Below are positions 45,970 through 57,474 of a stretch of 64,000 nt of DNA, piece by piece. Position 1 is the first letter of the stretch, and each line of letters starts with the position of its first letter. The DNA is from Hordeum vulgare subsp. vulgare (lineage: Eukaryota; Streptophyta; Magnoliopsida; Poales; Poaceae). Below the pieces are notes generated by a model. It saw only the letters and a list, made by a program, of their open reading frames with translations. It was not told where the DNA came from and did not search any database. The stretch spans positions 562,298,176 through 562,362,175 of the forward strand of contig NC_058521.1 of the NCBI RefSeq assembly GCF_904849725.1, written 5' to 3'. The translations under genes were made by a program, and so were the position numbers.

Positions 45970-47803
45970 TGTTGGGGAACGTCGCATGGGAAACAAAAAA
46001 TTTCCTATGCGCACGAAGACCTATCATGGTGATGTCCATCTACGAGAGGGGATTTCCGATCTACGTACCCTTGTAGATCGCACAGCAGAAGCGTTAGTGA
46101 ACGCGGTTGATGTAGTGGAACGTCCTCACGTCCCTCGATCCTCCCCGCGAACCGTCCCACGAACCGTCCCGCGATCCGTCCCACGATCTAGTGCCGAACG
46201 GACGGCACCTCCGCGTTCAGCACACGTACAGCTCGACGATGATCTCGGCCTTCTTGATCCAGCAAGAGAGACGGAGAGGTAGATGAGTTCTCCAGCAGCG
46301 TGATGGCGCTCCGGAGGTTGGTGGTGATCTAATCTCAGCAGGGCTCCGCCCGAGCTCCGCAGAAACGCGATCTAGAGGAAAAACCGTGGAGGTATGTGGT
46401 CGGGCTGCCGTGAAAAAGTTGTCTCAAATCAGCCCTAATACCTCTGTATATATAGGTGGGAGGGGAGGGGTCTTGCCTTGAGGCTCAAGGATCCCCAAGG
46501 GGGTCGGCCGAGCCAAGGGGGGAAGTCCTCCCCTTCCAAACCGAATCCAACTAGGTTTGGAAGGTGGAGTCCTTCTCTCCTTTCCCACCTCCTCTCTTTT
46601 TTCTTTCTCTTTGATTTCTTATCCTTTGGCGCATAGGGCCTTCTTGGGCTGTCCCACCAGCCCACTAAGGGCTGGTGCGCCACCCCCAAGGCCTATGGGC
46701 TTCCCCGGGGTGGGTTGCCCCCCCCCCCCCCCGGTGAACATCCGGAACCCATTTGTCATTCCCGGTACATTCCCGGTAACTCCGAAAACCTTCCGGTAAT
46801 CAAATGAGGTCATCCTATATATCAATCTTCGTTTCCAGACCATTCCGGAAACCCTCGTGACGTCCATGATCTCATCTGGGACTCCGAACAACATTCGGTA
46901 ACCAACCATATAACTCAAATACGCATAAAACAACGTCGAACCTTAAGTGTGCAGACCCTGCGGGTTCGAGAACTATGTAGACATGACCCGAGTGACTCCT
47001 CGGTCAATATCCAATAGCGGGACCTGGATGCCCATATTGGATCCTACATATTCTCCGAAGATCTTATCGGTTGAACCTCAGTGTCAAGGATTCATATAAT
47101 CCTGTATGTCATTCCCTTTGTCCTTCGGTATGTTACTTGCCTGAGATTCGATCGTCAGTATCCGCATACCTATTTCAATCTCGTTTACCGGCAAGTCTCT
47201 TTACTCGTTCCGTAATACAAGATCCCGCAACTTACACTAAGTCACATTGCTTGCAAGGCTTGTGTGTGATGTTGTATTACCGAGTGGGCCCCGAGATACC
47301 TCTCCGTCATACGGAGTGACAAATCCCAGTCTTGATCCATACTAACTCAACGAACACCTTCGGAGATACCTGTAGAGCATCTTTATAGTCACCCAGTTAC
47401 GTTGCGACGTTTGATACACACAAAGCATTCCTCCGGTGTTAGTGAGTTATATGATCTCATGGTCATAGGAACAAATACTTGACACGCAGAAACAGTAGCA
47501 ACAAAATGACACGACCAACATGCTACGTCTATTAGTTTGGGTCTAGTTCATCACATGATTCTGCTAATGATGTGATCCCGTTATCAAGTGACAACACTTG
47601 CCTATGGTCAGGAAACCTTGACCATCTTTGATCAACGAGCTAGTCAACTAGAGGCCTACTAGGGACAGTGTTTTGTCTATGTATCCACACATGCACTGTG
47701 TTTCCAATCAATACAATTATAGCATGGATAATAAACGATTATCATGAACAAATAAATATAATAATAACTAATTTATTATTGCCTCTAGGGCATATTTCCA
47801 ACA
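45970..47803 (-). repeat. 3' LTR of Copia-3
   Basis: The LTR is 1,834 bp, reverse orientation: TGTTGGGGAACG at 45970 to TTTCCAACA at 47803. The minus-strand TATATATA box is at 46447-46454. The polypurine tract (GTCTCCCACTT on the plus strand) follows at 47804-47814. Confidence 0.94.
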
Positions 47804-47814
47804 GTCTCCCACTT

Positions 47815-50800
47815 GCACTAGAGTCAATAATCTAGTTCACATCACCATGTGATTCCAACGAATCCAACACCCATATAGTTATGGGGTCTGATCACGTCTT
47901 GCTCGTGAGAGAGGTTTTAGTCAACGGTTCTGAAACTTTCAGATCCGTGTGTTCTTTACAAATCTTTATGTCATCTTATAGATGCTGCTACTACGTGCTA
48001 TTCGGAAATGCTCCAAATATCTACTCTACCATACGAATCCGTTTCACTACTCATAGTTATTCGGATTAGTGTCAAAGCTTGCATCGACGTAACCCTTTAC
48101 GACGAACTCTTTAACCACCTCCATAATCGAGAAAAATTCCTTAGTCTATTTAGTTACTAAGGATAACTTTGACCGTTGATCAGTGATTCAATCCTGGATC
48201 ACTCTGTGTACCTCTTAACAGACTTGCTGCAAGGCACACATCAGGTGCGGTACTCAGCATGGCATACTTTAGAGTCTATGGTAAGGCATAGAAGACGACC
48301 TTCGTCTATTCTCTTTATTCTGCCGGGGTTGGGTTTTGAGTCTTACTCAAATTCACACCTTACAACACAGTCAAGAACTCCTTCTTTGCTGATCTATTTC
48401 GAATTCCTTCAAAAACTTGTCAAGGCATGCATCTTGTTGAAACTTCTATTAAGTGTTTTGATCTATCTCCATAGATCTTGATGCTCAACGTTCAAGTAGC
48501 TCAATCCAGGTATTCCTTTGAAAACTCCTTTTAAACAACCTTGTATGCTTTACAGAAATTCTACATTACTTCTGATCCACAATATGTCAACCACATATAC
48601 TTATCAGAAATTCTATAGTGCTCCCACTCACTTCTTTGGAAATACAAGTTTCTCATAAACCTTGTACAAACCCAAAATCTTTGATCATCTCATCAAAGTG
48701 TATATTCCAACTCCGAGATGCTTGCACCAGTCCATTGAAGGATCGCTGGAGCTTGCATACTTGTTAGTATCTTTAGGATCGACAAAACCTTCTGGTTGTA
48801 TCACATACAATGTTTGCTCAAGGAAACCGTTGAGGAAACAATGTTTTGACATCCTATGTGCAATATTTCAAAAATAATGCAACAACTACTAACATAATTC
48901 TAAAAGACTTTTAGCATCGCTACGAGTGAGAAAGTCTCACCATAGTCAACTGTTTGATCATGTCGGAAACATTTTTTGCGACAAGTCTAGCTTTTCTTAA
49001 TAGTGACTTATCACCATCGTCGTCTGTCTTCCTTTTAAAGATCCATCTTTACTCAATAGTCCTACAACCATCAAGTAGTTCTTCCAAAGTCTACACTTTG
49101 TTTTCATACATGGATCCTCTCTCGGATTTCATGGCCTCCAGCCATTTGTCGGAATCCGGGCCCACCATTGTTTTCTCCATAAATCGTAGGTTCATTGTTG
49201 CTCAACAACATGACCTCCATGACAGGGTTACCGTACCACTCTGTAGTAGTACGCGACCTTGTCAACCTACGAGATTTGTAGTAACTTCATTTGATGCTCG
49301 GTGATCACCATCATCAGCTTTCACTTCAATTGGTGTAGGCGCCACAGGAACAACTTCATGCGCCCTGCTACACACTGGTTGAAGTGATGGTTCAATAACC
49401 TCATCAAGTTCTACCACCCTTCCACTCAATTCTTTCGAGGGAAACCTTTCCTCGAGAAAGGATCCGTTTCTAGAAACAAACACTTTGCTTTCGGATCTGA
49501 GATAGGAGATGTACCCAACTGTTTTGGATATCCTATGAAGATGCATTTATCCGCTTTGGGTTCGAGCTTATCAGACTGAAACTTTTTCACATAAGTGTCA
49601 AACCCCAAACTTTCAAGAAACGACAGTTTAGATTTCTCTAAACCTCAGTCTATACTGTGTCATCTCAACGGAAATACGTGGTGCCCTATTTAAAGTGAAT
49701 GTGGTTGTCTCTAATGCATAACCCATATACGATAGTGGTAATTCGATAAGAGACATCATAGCATGCACCATACCAAATAGTGCGTGGCTATGACGTTCAG
49801 ACACATCATCATACTTTGATGTTCCAGGTGGCATGAACTGCAAAACAATTTCCACATTGTCTTAACTGCGTACCAAAACTCGTAACTCAGATATTCATTT
49901 CTATGATCATATCGTAGACAGTTTATCCTCTTGTTACGACGAACTTCACTCCGAAACAGAATTGAACTTTTCAATATTTCAGACTTGTGATTCATTAAAT
50001 AAATACTCTTGTATCTACTCAAATCGTCATTGAAGTAAGAACATAATGACATCCACTGCGTGCCTCAACACCCATTGGATTGCATACATCAAAATGTATC
50101 ACTTCCAACAAGTTACTATATTGTTTCATCTCAATGAAAACAAGGCCTTGCTCATGTGGTGTGATTTGCATGTCACCAGTGATTCAAAATCAAGTGAGTA
50201 TAAAGATCCATCAGCATGGAGCCTCTTCATGCAATTTATACCAACATGACTCAAGCGGCAGTGCCACAAGTAAGTGGTGCTATCATCATTAACTCGTATC
50301 TTTTGGCACCAATATCATGAACATGTGTAACACTACAATCGAGATTCAATAAACCATTGAAGGTGATTATTCAAGCAAATAGAGTAAACATTATTCTCTT
50401 TAAATGAATAATCGTATTGCAATAAACACGATCCAATCATGTTCATGCTTAACGCAAGCACCAAATAACAATTATTTAGGTTTAACACCAATCCCGATGG
50501 TAGAGGGAGCGTGCGACGTTTGATCATATCAACCTTGGAAACACTTCCAACACGTATCGTCACCTCGCCTTTAGCTAGTCTCCGTTTATGCCGTAGCTTT
50601 CATTTCATGTTACTAATCACTTAGCGACCGAACCAGTATCCAATACCCTCGTGCTACTAGGAGTACTAGTCAAGTACACATCAACATCATGTATATCAAA
50701 TATACTTCTTTCTACTTTTGCTAGCCTTCTTATCTACCAAGTATCTAGAGTTGCTCCGCCTCAGTGACCGTTCCCCTCATAGTAGAAGCACTTAGTCCCG

Positions 50801-51540
50801 GGCTTGGGTTTAATCTGGGGTCTCTTCATTAGTGCAGCAACTCCTTTGTCGTTTCACGAAGTATCCCTTCTAGCCCTTGCCTTTCTCAAAACTTAGTGGT
50901 TTTACTAACCATCAACTATTGATGCTCCTTCTTGATTTCTACTCTCGCAGTGTCAAACATCGTGAATCGCTCAAGGATCATTGTATCTATCCTTGATATG
51001 TTATAGTTCATCACAAAGCTCTCACAGCTTGGTGGCAGTGATTTTGGAGAACCATCACTATCTCTTCTGGAAGATTAACTCCCACTTGATTCAAGCGATT
51101 GTCGTACTCAGACAATGAGCACACGCTCAACGATTGAGCTTTTCTCCTTTACTTTGTGGACAAAGAATCTTGTCGGAGGTCTCGTACCTCTTAACAAGGG
51201 CACAAGCATGAAATCACAATTTCATCTCTTTAGAACATCACGTATGTTCCGTGACGTTTCAAAACGTCTTCGGCGCCTTGCTTCTAAGCCATTAAGTATT
51301 TTGCACTGAACTATCGTGTAGTCATCAGAAACGTGTACGTCGGATGTTCACAGCATCCACAGACGACGCTCGAGGTGCAGCACACCGAGTGGTGCATTAA
51401 GGACATAAGCCTTCTGCGTAGCAACGAGGACAATCCTCTGCAAAGTTTGCTACTATCAACTTTCAACTAAATTTTCTCTAGGAACATATAAAAACAGTAG
51501 AGCTATAGCGCAAGCTACATCGTAATTCGCAAAGACCATT
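47815..51540 (-). pseudogene. Copia-3 gag-pol polyprotein, heavily decayed
   Basis: Homologous order to Copia-1 in reverse, recognised only in pieces. Gag remnants lie near 51540-50950 (AYVLNAPLGV-like and RYETSDKI-like on the minus strand). A degraded zinc knuckle near 50755-50790 has CFYYEGNGH. A protease-flanking segment LPLPSGLVLNLNNCYLVLAL lies at 50563-50460. Integrase pieces MSLCSYFNDDLSRYKSIYLM and FMPPGTSKYDDVSERHSHAL (50052-49756) follow. The linker VYVKKFQSDKLEPKADKC-like lies at 49608-49500, and the RT region is near 48850-48600. Multiple frameshifts and stops occur, and the YVDD motif is not readable. Confidence 0.85.
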
Positions 51541-52769
51541 AGACTATGTTCATGACAATTAGTTCAATTAATCATATTACTTAAGAACTCCCACTCAAAA
51601 AGTACATCTCTCTAGTCATTTGAGTGGTACATGATCCAAATCCACTATCTCAAGTCCGATCATCACGTGAGTCAAGAATAGTTTCAGTGGTAAGCATCTC
51701 TATGCTAATCATATCAACTATACGATTCATGCTTGACCTTTTGGTCTCATGTGTTCTGAGGCCATGTCTGCACATGCTAGGCTCGTCAAGCTTAACCCGA
51801 GTGTTCCGCGTGTGCAACTGTTTTGCACCCGTTGTATGGAACGTTGAGTCTATCACACCCGATCATCACGTGGTGTCTCGAAACGAACAACTGTCGCAAT
51901 GGTGCACAGTCGGGGAGAACACAATTTTGTCTTGAAATTTTAGTGAGAGATCACCTCATAATGCTACCATCGTTCTAAGCAAGATAAGGTGCATAAAGGA
52001 TTAACATCACATGCAATTCATAAGTGACATGATATGGCCATCATCATGTGCTTCTTGATCTCCATCACCAAAGCACCGGCACGATCTTCTTGTCACCGGC
52101 GTCACACCATGATCTCCATCATCATGATCTCCATCAACATGTCGCCATCGGGGTTGTCGTGCTACTCATGCTATTACTACTAAAGCTACATCCTAGCAAT
52201 ATAGTAAACGCATCTGCAAGCACAAACGTTAGTTTAAAGACAACCCTATGGCTCCTGCCGGTTGCCGTACCATCGACGTGCAAGTCGATATTAACTATTA
52301 CAACATGATCATCTCATACATCCAATATATCACATCACATCGTTGGCCATATCACATCACAAGCATACCCTGCAAAAACAAGTTAGACGTCCTCTAATTG
52401 TTGTTGCATGTTTTAAGTGGTGACCATGGGTATCTAGTAGGATCGCATCTTACTTACGCAAACACCACAACGGAGATATATGAATTGCTATTTAACCTCA
52501 TCCAAGGACCTCCTCGGTCAAATCCGATTCAACTAAAGTTGGAGAAACCGACACTCGCCGGTCATCTTTGAGCAACGGAGTTACTCGTAGCGATGAAACC
52601 AGTCTCTCGTAAGCGTATGAGTAATGTCGGTCCGAGCCGCTTCGATCCAACAATACCGCGGAATCAAGAAAAGACTAAGGAGGGCAGCAAAACGCAGATC
52701 ACCACCCACAAAAACTTTTGTGTTCTACTCGAGATTACATCTACGCATGAACCTAGCTCATGATGCCAC
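51541..52769 (-). other. Copia-3 leader and primer-binding site
   Basis: The plus strand GCTCATGATGCCA at 52756-52768 is the reverse of the TGGCATCATGAGC primer site found in Copia-1, one base from the LTR. The remaining 1.2 kb matches the Copia-1 leader in reverse (for example ACCACGTGATGATCGGGTGTGA). No gene is seen. Confidence 0.86.
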
Positions 52770-54573
52770 TGTTGGGGAACGTCGCATGGGAAACAAAAAA
52801 TTTCCTACTCGCACGAAGACCTATCATGGTGATGTCCATCTACGAGAGGGGATTTCCGATCTACGTACCATTGTAGATCACACAGCAGAAGCGTTAGTGA
52901 ATGCGGTTGATGTAGTGGAACGTCCTCACGTCCCTCGATCCGCCCCGCGAACCGTGCCACGAACCGTCCCGCGATCCGTCCCACGATCTAGTGCCGAACG
53001 GACGGCACCTCCGCGTTCAGCACACGTACAGCTCGACGATGATCTCGGCCTTCTTGATCCAGCAAGAGAGACGGAGAGGTAGATGAGTTCTCCAGCAGCG
53101 TGACGGCGCTCCGGAGGTTGGTGGTGATCTAATCTCAGCAGGGCTCCGCCCGAGCTCCGCAGAAACGCGATCTAGAGGAAAAACCGTGGAGGTATGTGGT
53201 CGGGCTGCCATGAAAAAGTTGTCTCAAATCAGCCCTAATACCTCTGTATATATAGGTGGGAGGGGAGGGGCCTTACCTTGAGGCTCAAGGAGCCCCAAGG
53301 GGGTCGGCCGAGCCAAGGGGGGAAGTCCTCCCCTTCCAAACCGAATCCAACTAGGTTTGGAAGGTGGAGTCCTTCTCTCCTTTCCCACCTCCTCTTTATT
53401 TTCTCTTTCTCTTTGATTTCTTATCCTTTGGCGCATAGGGCCTTCTTGGGCTGTCCCACCAGCCCACTAAGGGCTGGTGCGCCACCCCCAAGTCCTATGG
53501 GCTTGAACATCCGGAACCCATTCGTCATTCCCGGTACATTCCCGGTAACTCCGAAAACCTTCCGGTAATCAAATGAGGTCATCCTATATATCAATCTTCG
53601 TTTCCGGACCATTCCGGAAACCCTCGTGACGTCCGTGATCTCATCCGGGACTCCAAACAACATTCGGTAACCAACCATATAACTCAAATACGCATAAAAC
53701 AATGTCGAACCTTAAGTGTGCAGACCCTGCGGGTTCGAGAACTATGTAGACATGACCCGAGTGACTCCTCGGTCAATATCCAATAGCGGGACCTGGATGC
53801 CCATATTGGATCCTACATATTCTCCGAAGATCTTATCGGTTGAACCTCAGTGTCAAGGATTCATATAATCCCGTATGTCATTCCCTTTGTCCTTCGGTAT
53901 GTTACTTGCCCGAGATTCGATCGTCAGTATCCGCATACCTATTTCAATCTCGTTTACCGGCAAGTCTCTTTACTCGTTCCGTAATACAAGATCCCGCCAC
54001 TTACACTAGGTCACATTGCTTGCAAGGCTTGTGTGTGATGTTGTATTACCGAGTGGGCCCCGAGATACCTTTCCGTCATACGGAGTGACAAATCCCAGTC
54101 TTGATCCATACTAACTCAACGAACACCTTCGGAGATACCTGTAGAGCATCTTTATAGTCACCCAGTTACGTTGCGACGTTTGATACACACAAAGCATTCC
54201 TCCGGTGTCAGTGAGTTATATGATCTCATGGTCATAGGAGCAAATACTTGACACGCAGAAAACAGTAGCAACAAAATGACACGATCAACATGCTACGTCT
54301 ATTAGTTTGGGTCTAGTCCATCACATGATTCTGCTAATGATGTGATCCCGTTATCAAGTGACAACACTTGCCTATGGTCAGGAAACCTTGACCATCTTTG
54401 ATCAATGAGCTAGTCAACTAGAGGCCTACTAGGGATAGTGTTTTGTCTATGTATCCACACATGCACTGTGTTTCCAATCAATACAATTATAGCATGGATA
54501 ATAAACGATTATCATGAACAAATAAATATAATAATAACTAATTTACTATTGCCTCTAGGGAATATTTCCAGCA
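52770..54573 (-). repeat. 5' LTR of Copia-3
   Basis: The LTR is 1,804 bp, reverse orientation, TGTTGGGG at 52770 to TTTCCAGCA at 54573 (terminal CAGCA variant). Minus-strand TATATATA is at 53247-53254. Confidence 0.94.
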
Positions 54574-54578
54574 GTTAG

Positions 54579-55667
54579 CACTGAGGCACCTAGTCATCCT
54601 AGTAATAGGAAGAAAAAGAAAGATGATAGGAACTTGCATGCTAGCAAACCTGCTGCTGTTACACATGAGAATCCAAGTGATATCTCTGTTTCTGATGACG
54701 AAACAAAATCTGGTGATGAACATGATCCTAGTGATAATATCGATAGTGGTGTTCATGTTGATGCTCAACCTAGCAATGATAAGGATGTGGAGATTGAACC
54801 CGTTGATCTTGATAACCCACAACCTAAGAATAGGAGATATGATAAGAACGACTTTATTGCTAGGAAGCATGGTAAAGAAAGAGAACCATGGGTTCAGAAA
54901 CCCATGCCCTTTCCTCCCAAACCATCCAAGAAAAAGGATGATGAGGATTTTGAGCGCTTTGTTGAAATGATTAGACCTGTCTTTTTTCAAATGCGTTTGA
55001 CAGATATGCTCAAAATGTCTCCTTATGCTAAGTACATGAAAGATATTGTGACCAATAAAAGGAGCATACCTGAGGCTGATATTTCCACCATGCTCGCTAA
55101 TTACACCTTCAAGGGTGGAACTCCTAAGAAACTAGGTGATCCCGAAGTGCCCACTATACCTTGCTCCATTAAAGGAAACCACGTTAGAACTGCTTTATGT
55201 GATCTTGCAGCCGTGTTAGTGTTATGCCCCTCTCTCTTTACCGTAAACTTGGATTGGATAAGTTGACACCCACTGAAATGTCTTTGCAAATGGCCGACAA
55301 ATCAACTGCTTTTCCTATCGGCATTTGCGAGGATGTGCATGTTGTGGTTGCTAACGTTACTATATTAACGGACTTTGTTATTCTGGATATTCCCGAGGAT
55401 GATGCCATGGCGTTCATCCTTGAAAGACCATTTTTAAACACTGCAGGGGCTGTTGTTGATTGCAACAAAGGCAATGCCACTTTCCATGTTAATGGTAATG
55501 AGCATACGGTGCACTTTCCGAAGAAACAATATCGAGTACATTGCATCAATGCTATTGAAAAAACTTCATCAATTCTTATTGGAAGCTTTGAATGCCCTAT
55601 ACCTACTGTCAAGATGAAGTATGATTTACTTGTTGGGGATATGCACATCCCCATTGAGGTAACCTAG
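54579..55667 (+). pseudogene. Element D gag C-terminus and aspartic protease, frameshifted at the active site
   Basis: From 54579 the gag continues with a Lys-rich then acidic stretch (NPSDISVSDDETKSGDEHDP), KPMPFPPKPSKKKDDEDFER and FVEMIRPVFFQMRLTDMLKM. It runs to the protease start RTALCDLAAV, where one base is lost and Gly has become Ala in what should be a CDLGAGVSVMP-type active site. The next frame gives MPLSLYRKLGLDKLTPTEMS, then ILERPFLNTAGAVVDCNKGN, ending at TAG 55665-55667. The family normally continues into RT; here it stops after IPIEVT and no RT is found. Confidence 0.84.
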
Positions 55668-56451
55668 TGATTATTCGAAAATTCTCCGGTTTTATGTGAT
55701 TCAAAAAAAGTTTGTCAAGGAGACTTGATCAACCTCATTGACAGATTTCTTTTGATGACCATGAGATGGATGAATCTAGGAGTCACAACCTTTTGTTCCC
55801 AACTTTTACTTTCTGTTGTTTAGAAGAAAAATGATAAATTTAGCTTTATTTTCCTGTTTTCTGCTTTTTGCGTCCCTTAGAAAAGTGTCCCATAAATAAA
55901 AGTTCTTCAAATGCCCTGAAAATCAAGTATGATTTTTTCTGGAATTTTTTAAAAATTCTGAGATAAAGAGCTAGTCAGGGGGATGCACCAGTGGGCCACA
56001 AGCCCAGGAGGCGCGGGCACCCCTCCCCTAGCCGCGCCTGGCAGGCTTGTGGGCCTCACGTGTCCCCCCTCCACTTATTCCAGCTCCCATCTCCTTCTTC
56101 TATCTCCAGAAAAAATCATTCCACAGCTCAAACCCGTGTTCTTGCTCTTCTTGCTGTGTTTTTCGATCTCCTTTTGCAAAGCCCCATTCACCAAACTGCT
56201 TTGGGGGAATTGTTCCTTGGTATGTGACTCCTCCATTGGTCCAATTAGTTTTTGCTCAAGTTCTTTATTCGTTGCGTATTATTGCTACCTTGGTGACCCT
56301 GTTCTTGAGCTTTGCATGATAATTATAGTTGGTGCCAAGTAGTTTTGATGCATGATATGGCCTCTAGGCACTTGTAGGAGTAGTTGCTATGAGTTCTATT
56401 GAGCCTTGTTCATTTTTCTTTTGAGTCACTAAAAATTTCAGAAAAAATAAG
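55668..56451 (+). promoter_or_regulatory. Internal LTR-like segment upstream of the extra ORF
   Basis: From about 55890 to 56120 the sequence parallels LTR positions about 59620-59840: AATAAAAGTTCT, a GATTTTTN(1-3)TGGAAT block, then GCCCAGGAGGCGCGGG between inverted arms (55993-56004 / 56044-56055), a pyrimidine-rich stretch and CCAGAAAAAAT. The TATATA of the LTR is not conserved here. The segment ends about 330 bp before the ORF at 56452. No gene is seen in the interval. It could be a promoter remnant or an old LTR fragment. Confidence 0.6.
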
Positions 56452-57474
56452 ATGTTCAGGAAAAACTATCATGGTGGTTCTTCAAGCAAGAGGGGTCCCC
56501 GTCTCGCGATTCGGGAGCCCGATCCTTATCAACCGAGGAATGCACAGGTACAACCATGTGAATGGCCTTCTGATGAATTCATGATTGATGCAGATTTCAA
56601 AGACGAGTTTGATACATTTGTTCACAACGCCGGGCTCGAAGAATTCATCTCCAATAAATGTGAACAGTATACTACTCTCATTGCCTCTTCTGTTCGTAGA
56701 TTTAAATTTTCAGTTGGCCGTGACACATCCATACTGTTTGATCTTTATGACAAATCGTATACCATGGATTTAGATGACTTCAATAGAATTTGCAAGATAC
56801 CTAATTGGGGTAGTCTCAATGATCCTCCTAAGTCTTCGGTTAGAGATTTTATCTCTAGTTTAACTGTCGGAGAAACTAGAGATATTACGCAGGCTACCAT
56901 GGGGAGCATTCATTTTCCTGCCTTGCATTATTTTGCCCTCTTCATAGGTAGATGCATTAACGGCGAGACTGGGCATTGTCACCTCTGCGCGCCTGACCTT
57001 AGTATTCTTAAGAGCGCAGTAACGGGTGATAGAAGTTTCAACATGGGAGCTATAATCGCGAGGAGGCTAAATAATAATGCTAATGAAGGGGATTTCTTTG
57101 GTGGGATCTATGCCACTCGCATAGCAAATTTTCTTGGAGTACCCATCCGCGAAGGATATCCCCCGCTCCATACAGCTTTCCTTGATCGCGCCGCTATGAC
57201 ACGTTATCAGTTCCTTGAGAGGGATAATGAATCCCTCCTATATCGGTTAATATTTAACCGACAACGTGTTTTTCATATTACCCTTCCTGCTCCTGCCTTC
57301 TTTGACTTTCAGGTAAAACGAAGATATTACATAACCACAGGAGAGGCAGAGGAGTATGAGAGGGAGGCGAAGGCTGCTCGCCTCCGTGAGGCAGCTATTC
57401 AGGCGGTAGCTGCCCCATTCCCATACAACCCCCATTATGATTTTGGATATCGCGCGGACCAGCCTTGGGATTAG
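56452..57474 (+). CDS. ATHILA ORF1-like protein of element D (340 aa, intact)
   Basis: ATG 56452 (MFRKNYHGGSSSKRGPRLAI) to TAG 57472-57474 with no interruption. Rough layout: basic Ser/Arg N terminus (1-45); a central domain (50-270) with FKFSVGRDTSILFDLYDKSY, IPNWGSLNDPP, FPALHYFALFIGRCINGETG and SFNMGAIIARRLNNNANEGD; then a Glu/Arg-rich helix (EAEEYEREAKAARLREAAIQ) and a short tail. The pattern fits the plant ATHILA ORF-1 family; its biochemical role is unknown. There is no signal peptide or membrane segment. It is the longest open frame in the window that belongs to its element. It follows the LTR-like segment, not pol. Confidence 0.8.
   Translation: MFRKNYHGGSSSKRGPRLAIREPDPYQPRNAQVQPCEWPSDEFMIDADFKDEFDTFVHNAGLEEFISNKCEQYTTLIASSVRRFKFSVGRDTSILFDLYDKSYTMDLDDFNRICKIPNWGSLNDPPKSSVRDFISSLTVGETRDITQATMGSIHFPALHYFALFIGRCINGETGHCHLCAPDLSILKSAVTGDRSFNMGAIIARRLNNNANEGDFFGGIYATRIANFLGVPIREGYPPLHTAFLDRAAMTRYQFLERDNESLLYRLIFNRQRVFHITLPAPAFFDFQVKRRYYITTGEAEEYEREAKAARLREAAIQAVAAPFPYNPHYDFGYRADQPWD

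Larger units (their letters stand above)
45970..54573 (-). mobile_element. Copia-3: minus-strand BARE/Angela-type element with a decayed interior
   Basis: LTRs at 45970-47803 and 52770-54573 flank a 5 kb interior; target duplication GTTAG. The two LTRs look about 97% alike over their first 250 bp. The interior polyprotein is so decayed that only fragments of 70-100 residues stay open. One LTR has a deletion of the poly-C segment (compare 46715-46735 with 53505-53515). Confidence 0.94.
45965..54578 (+). repeat. GTTAG target-site duplication flanking Copia-3
   Basis: GTTAG is at 45965-45969 before TGTTGGGG and at 54574-54578 after TTCCAGCA. Element D gag continues in frame across it. Confidence 0.93.

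Noticed and set aside
52624..53082. 152-codon frame with RTVPRTVPRSVPRS
   Set aside because: Antisense reading of the Copia-3 5' LTR and leader; a duplicate of the tail seen at 45970-46282.
54538..54990. 150-codon minus-strand frame
   Set aside because: Antisense shadow of element D gag C-terminus, crossing the Copia-3 boundary.
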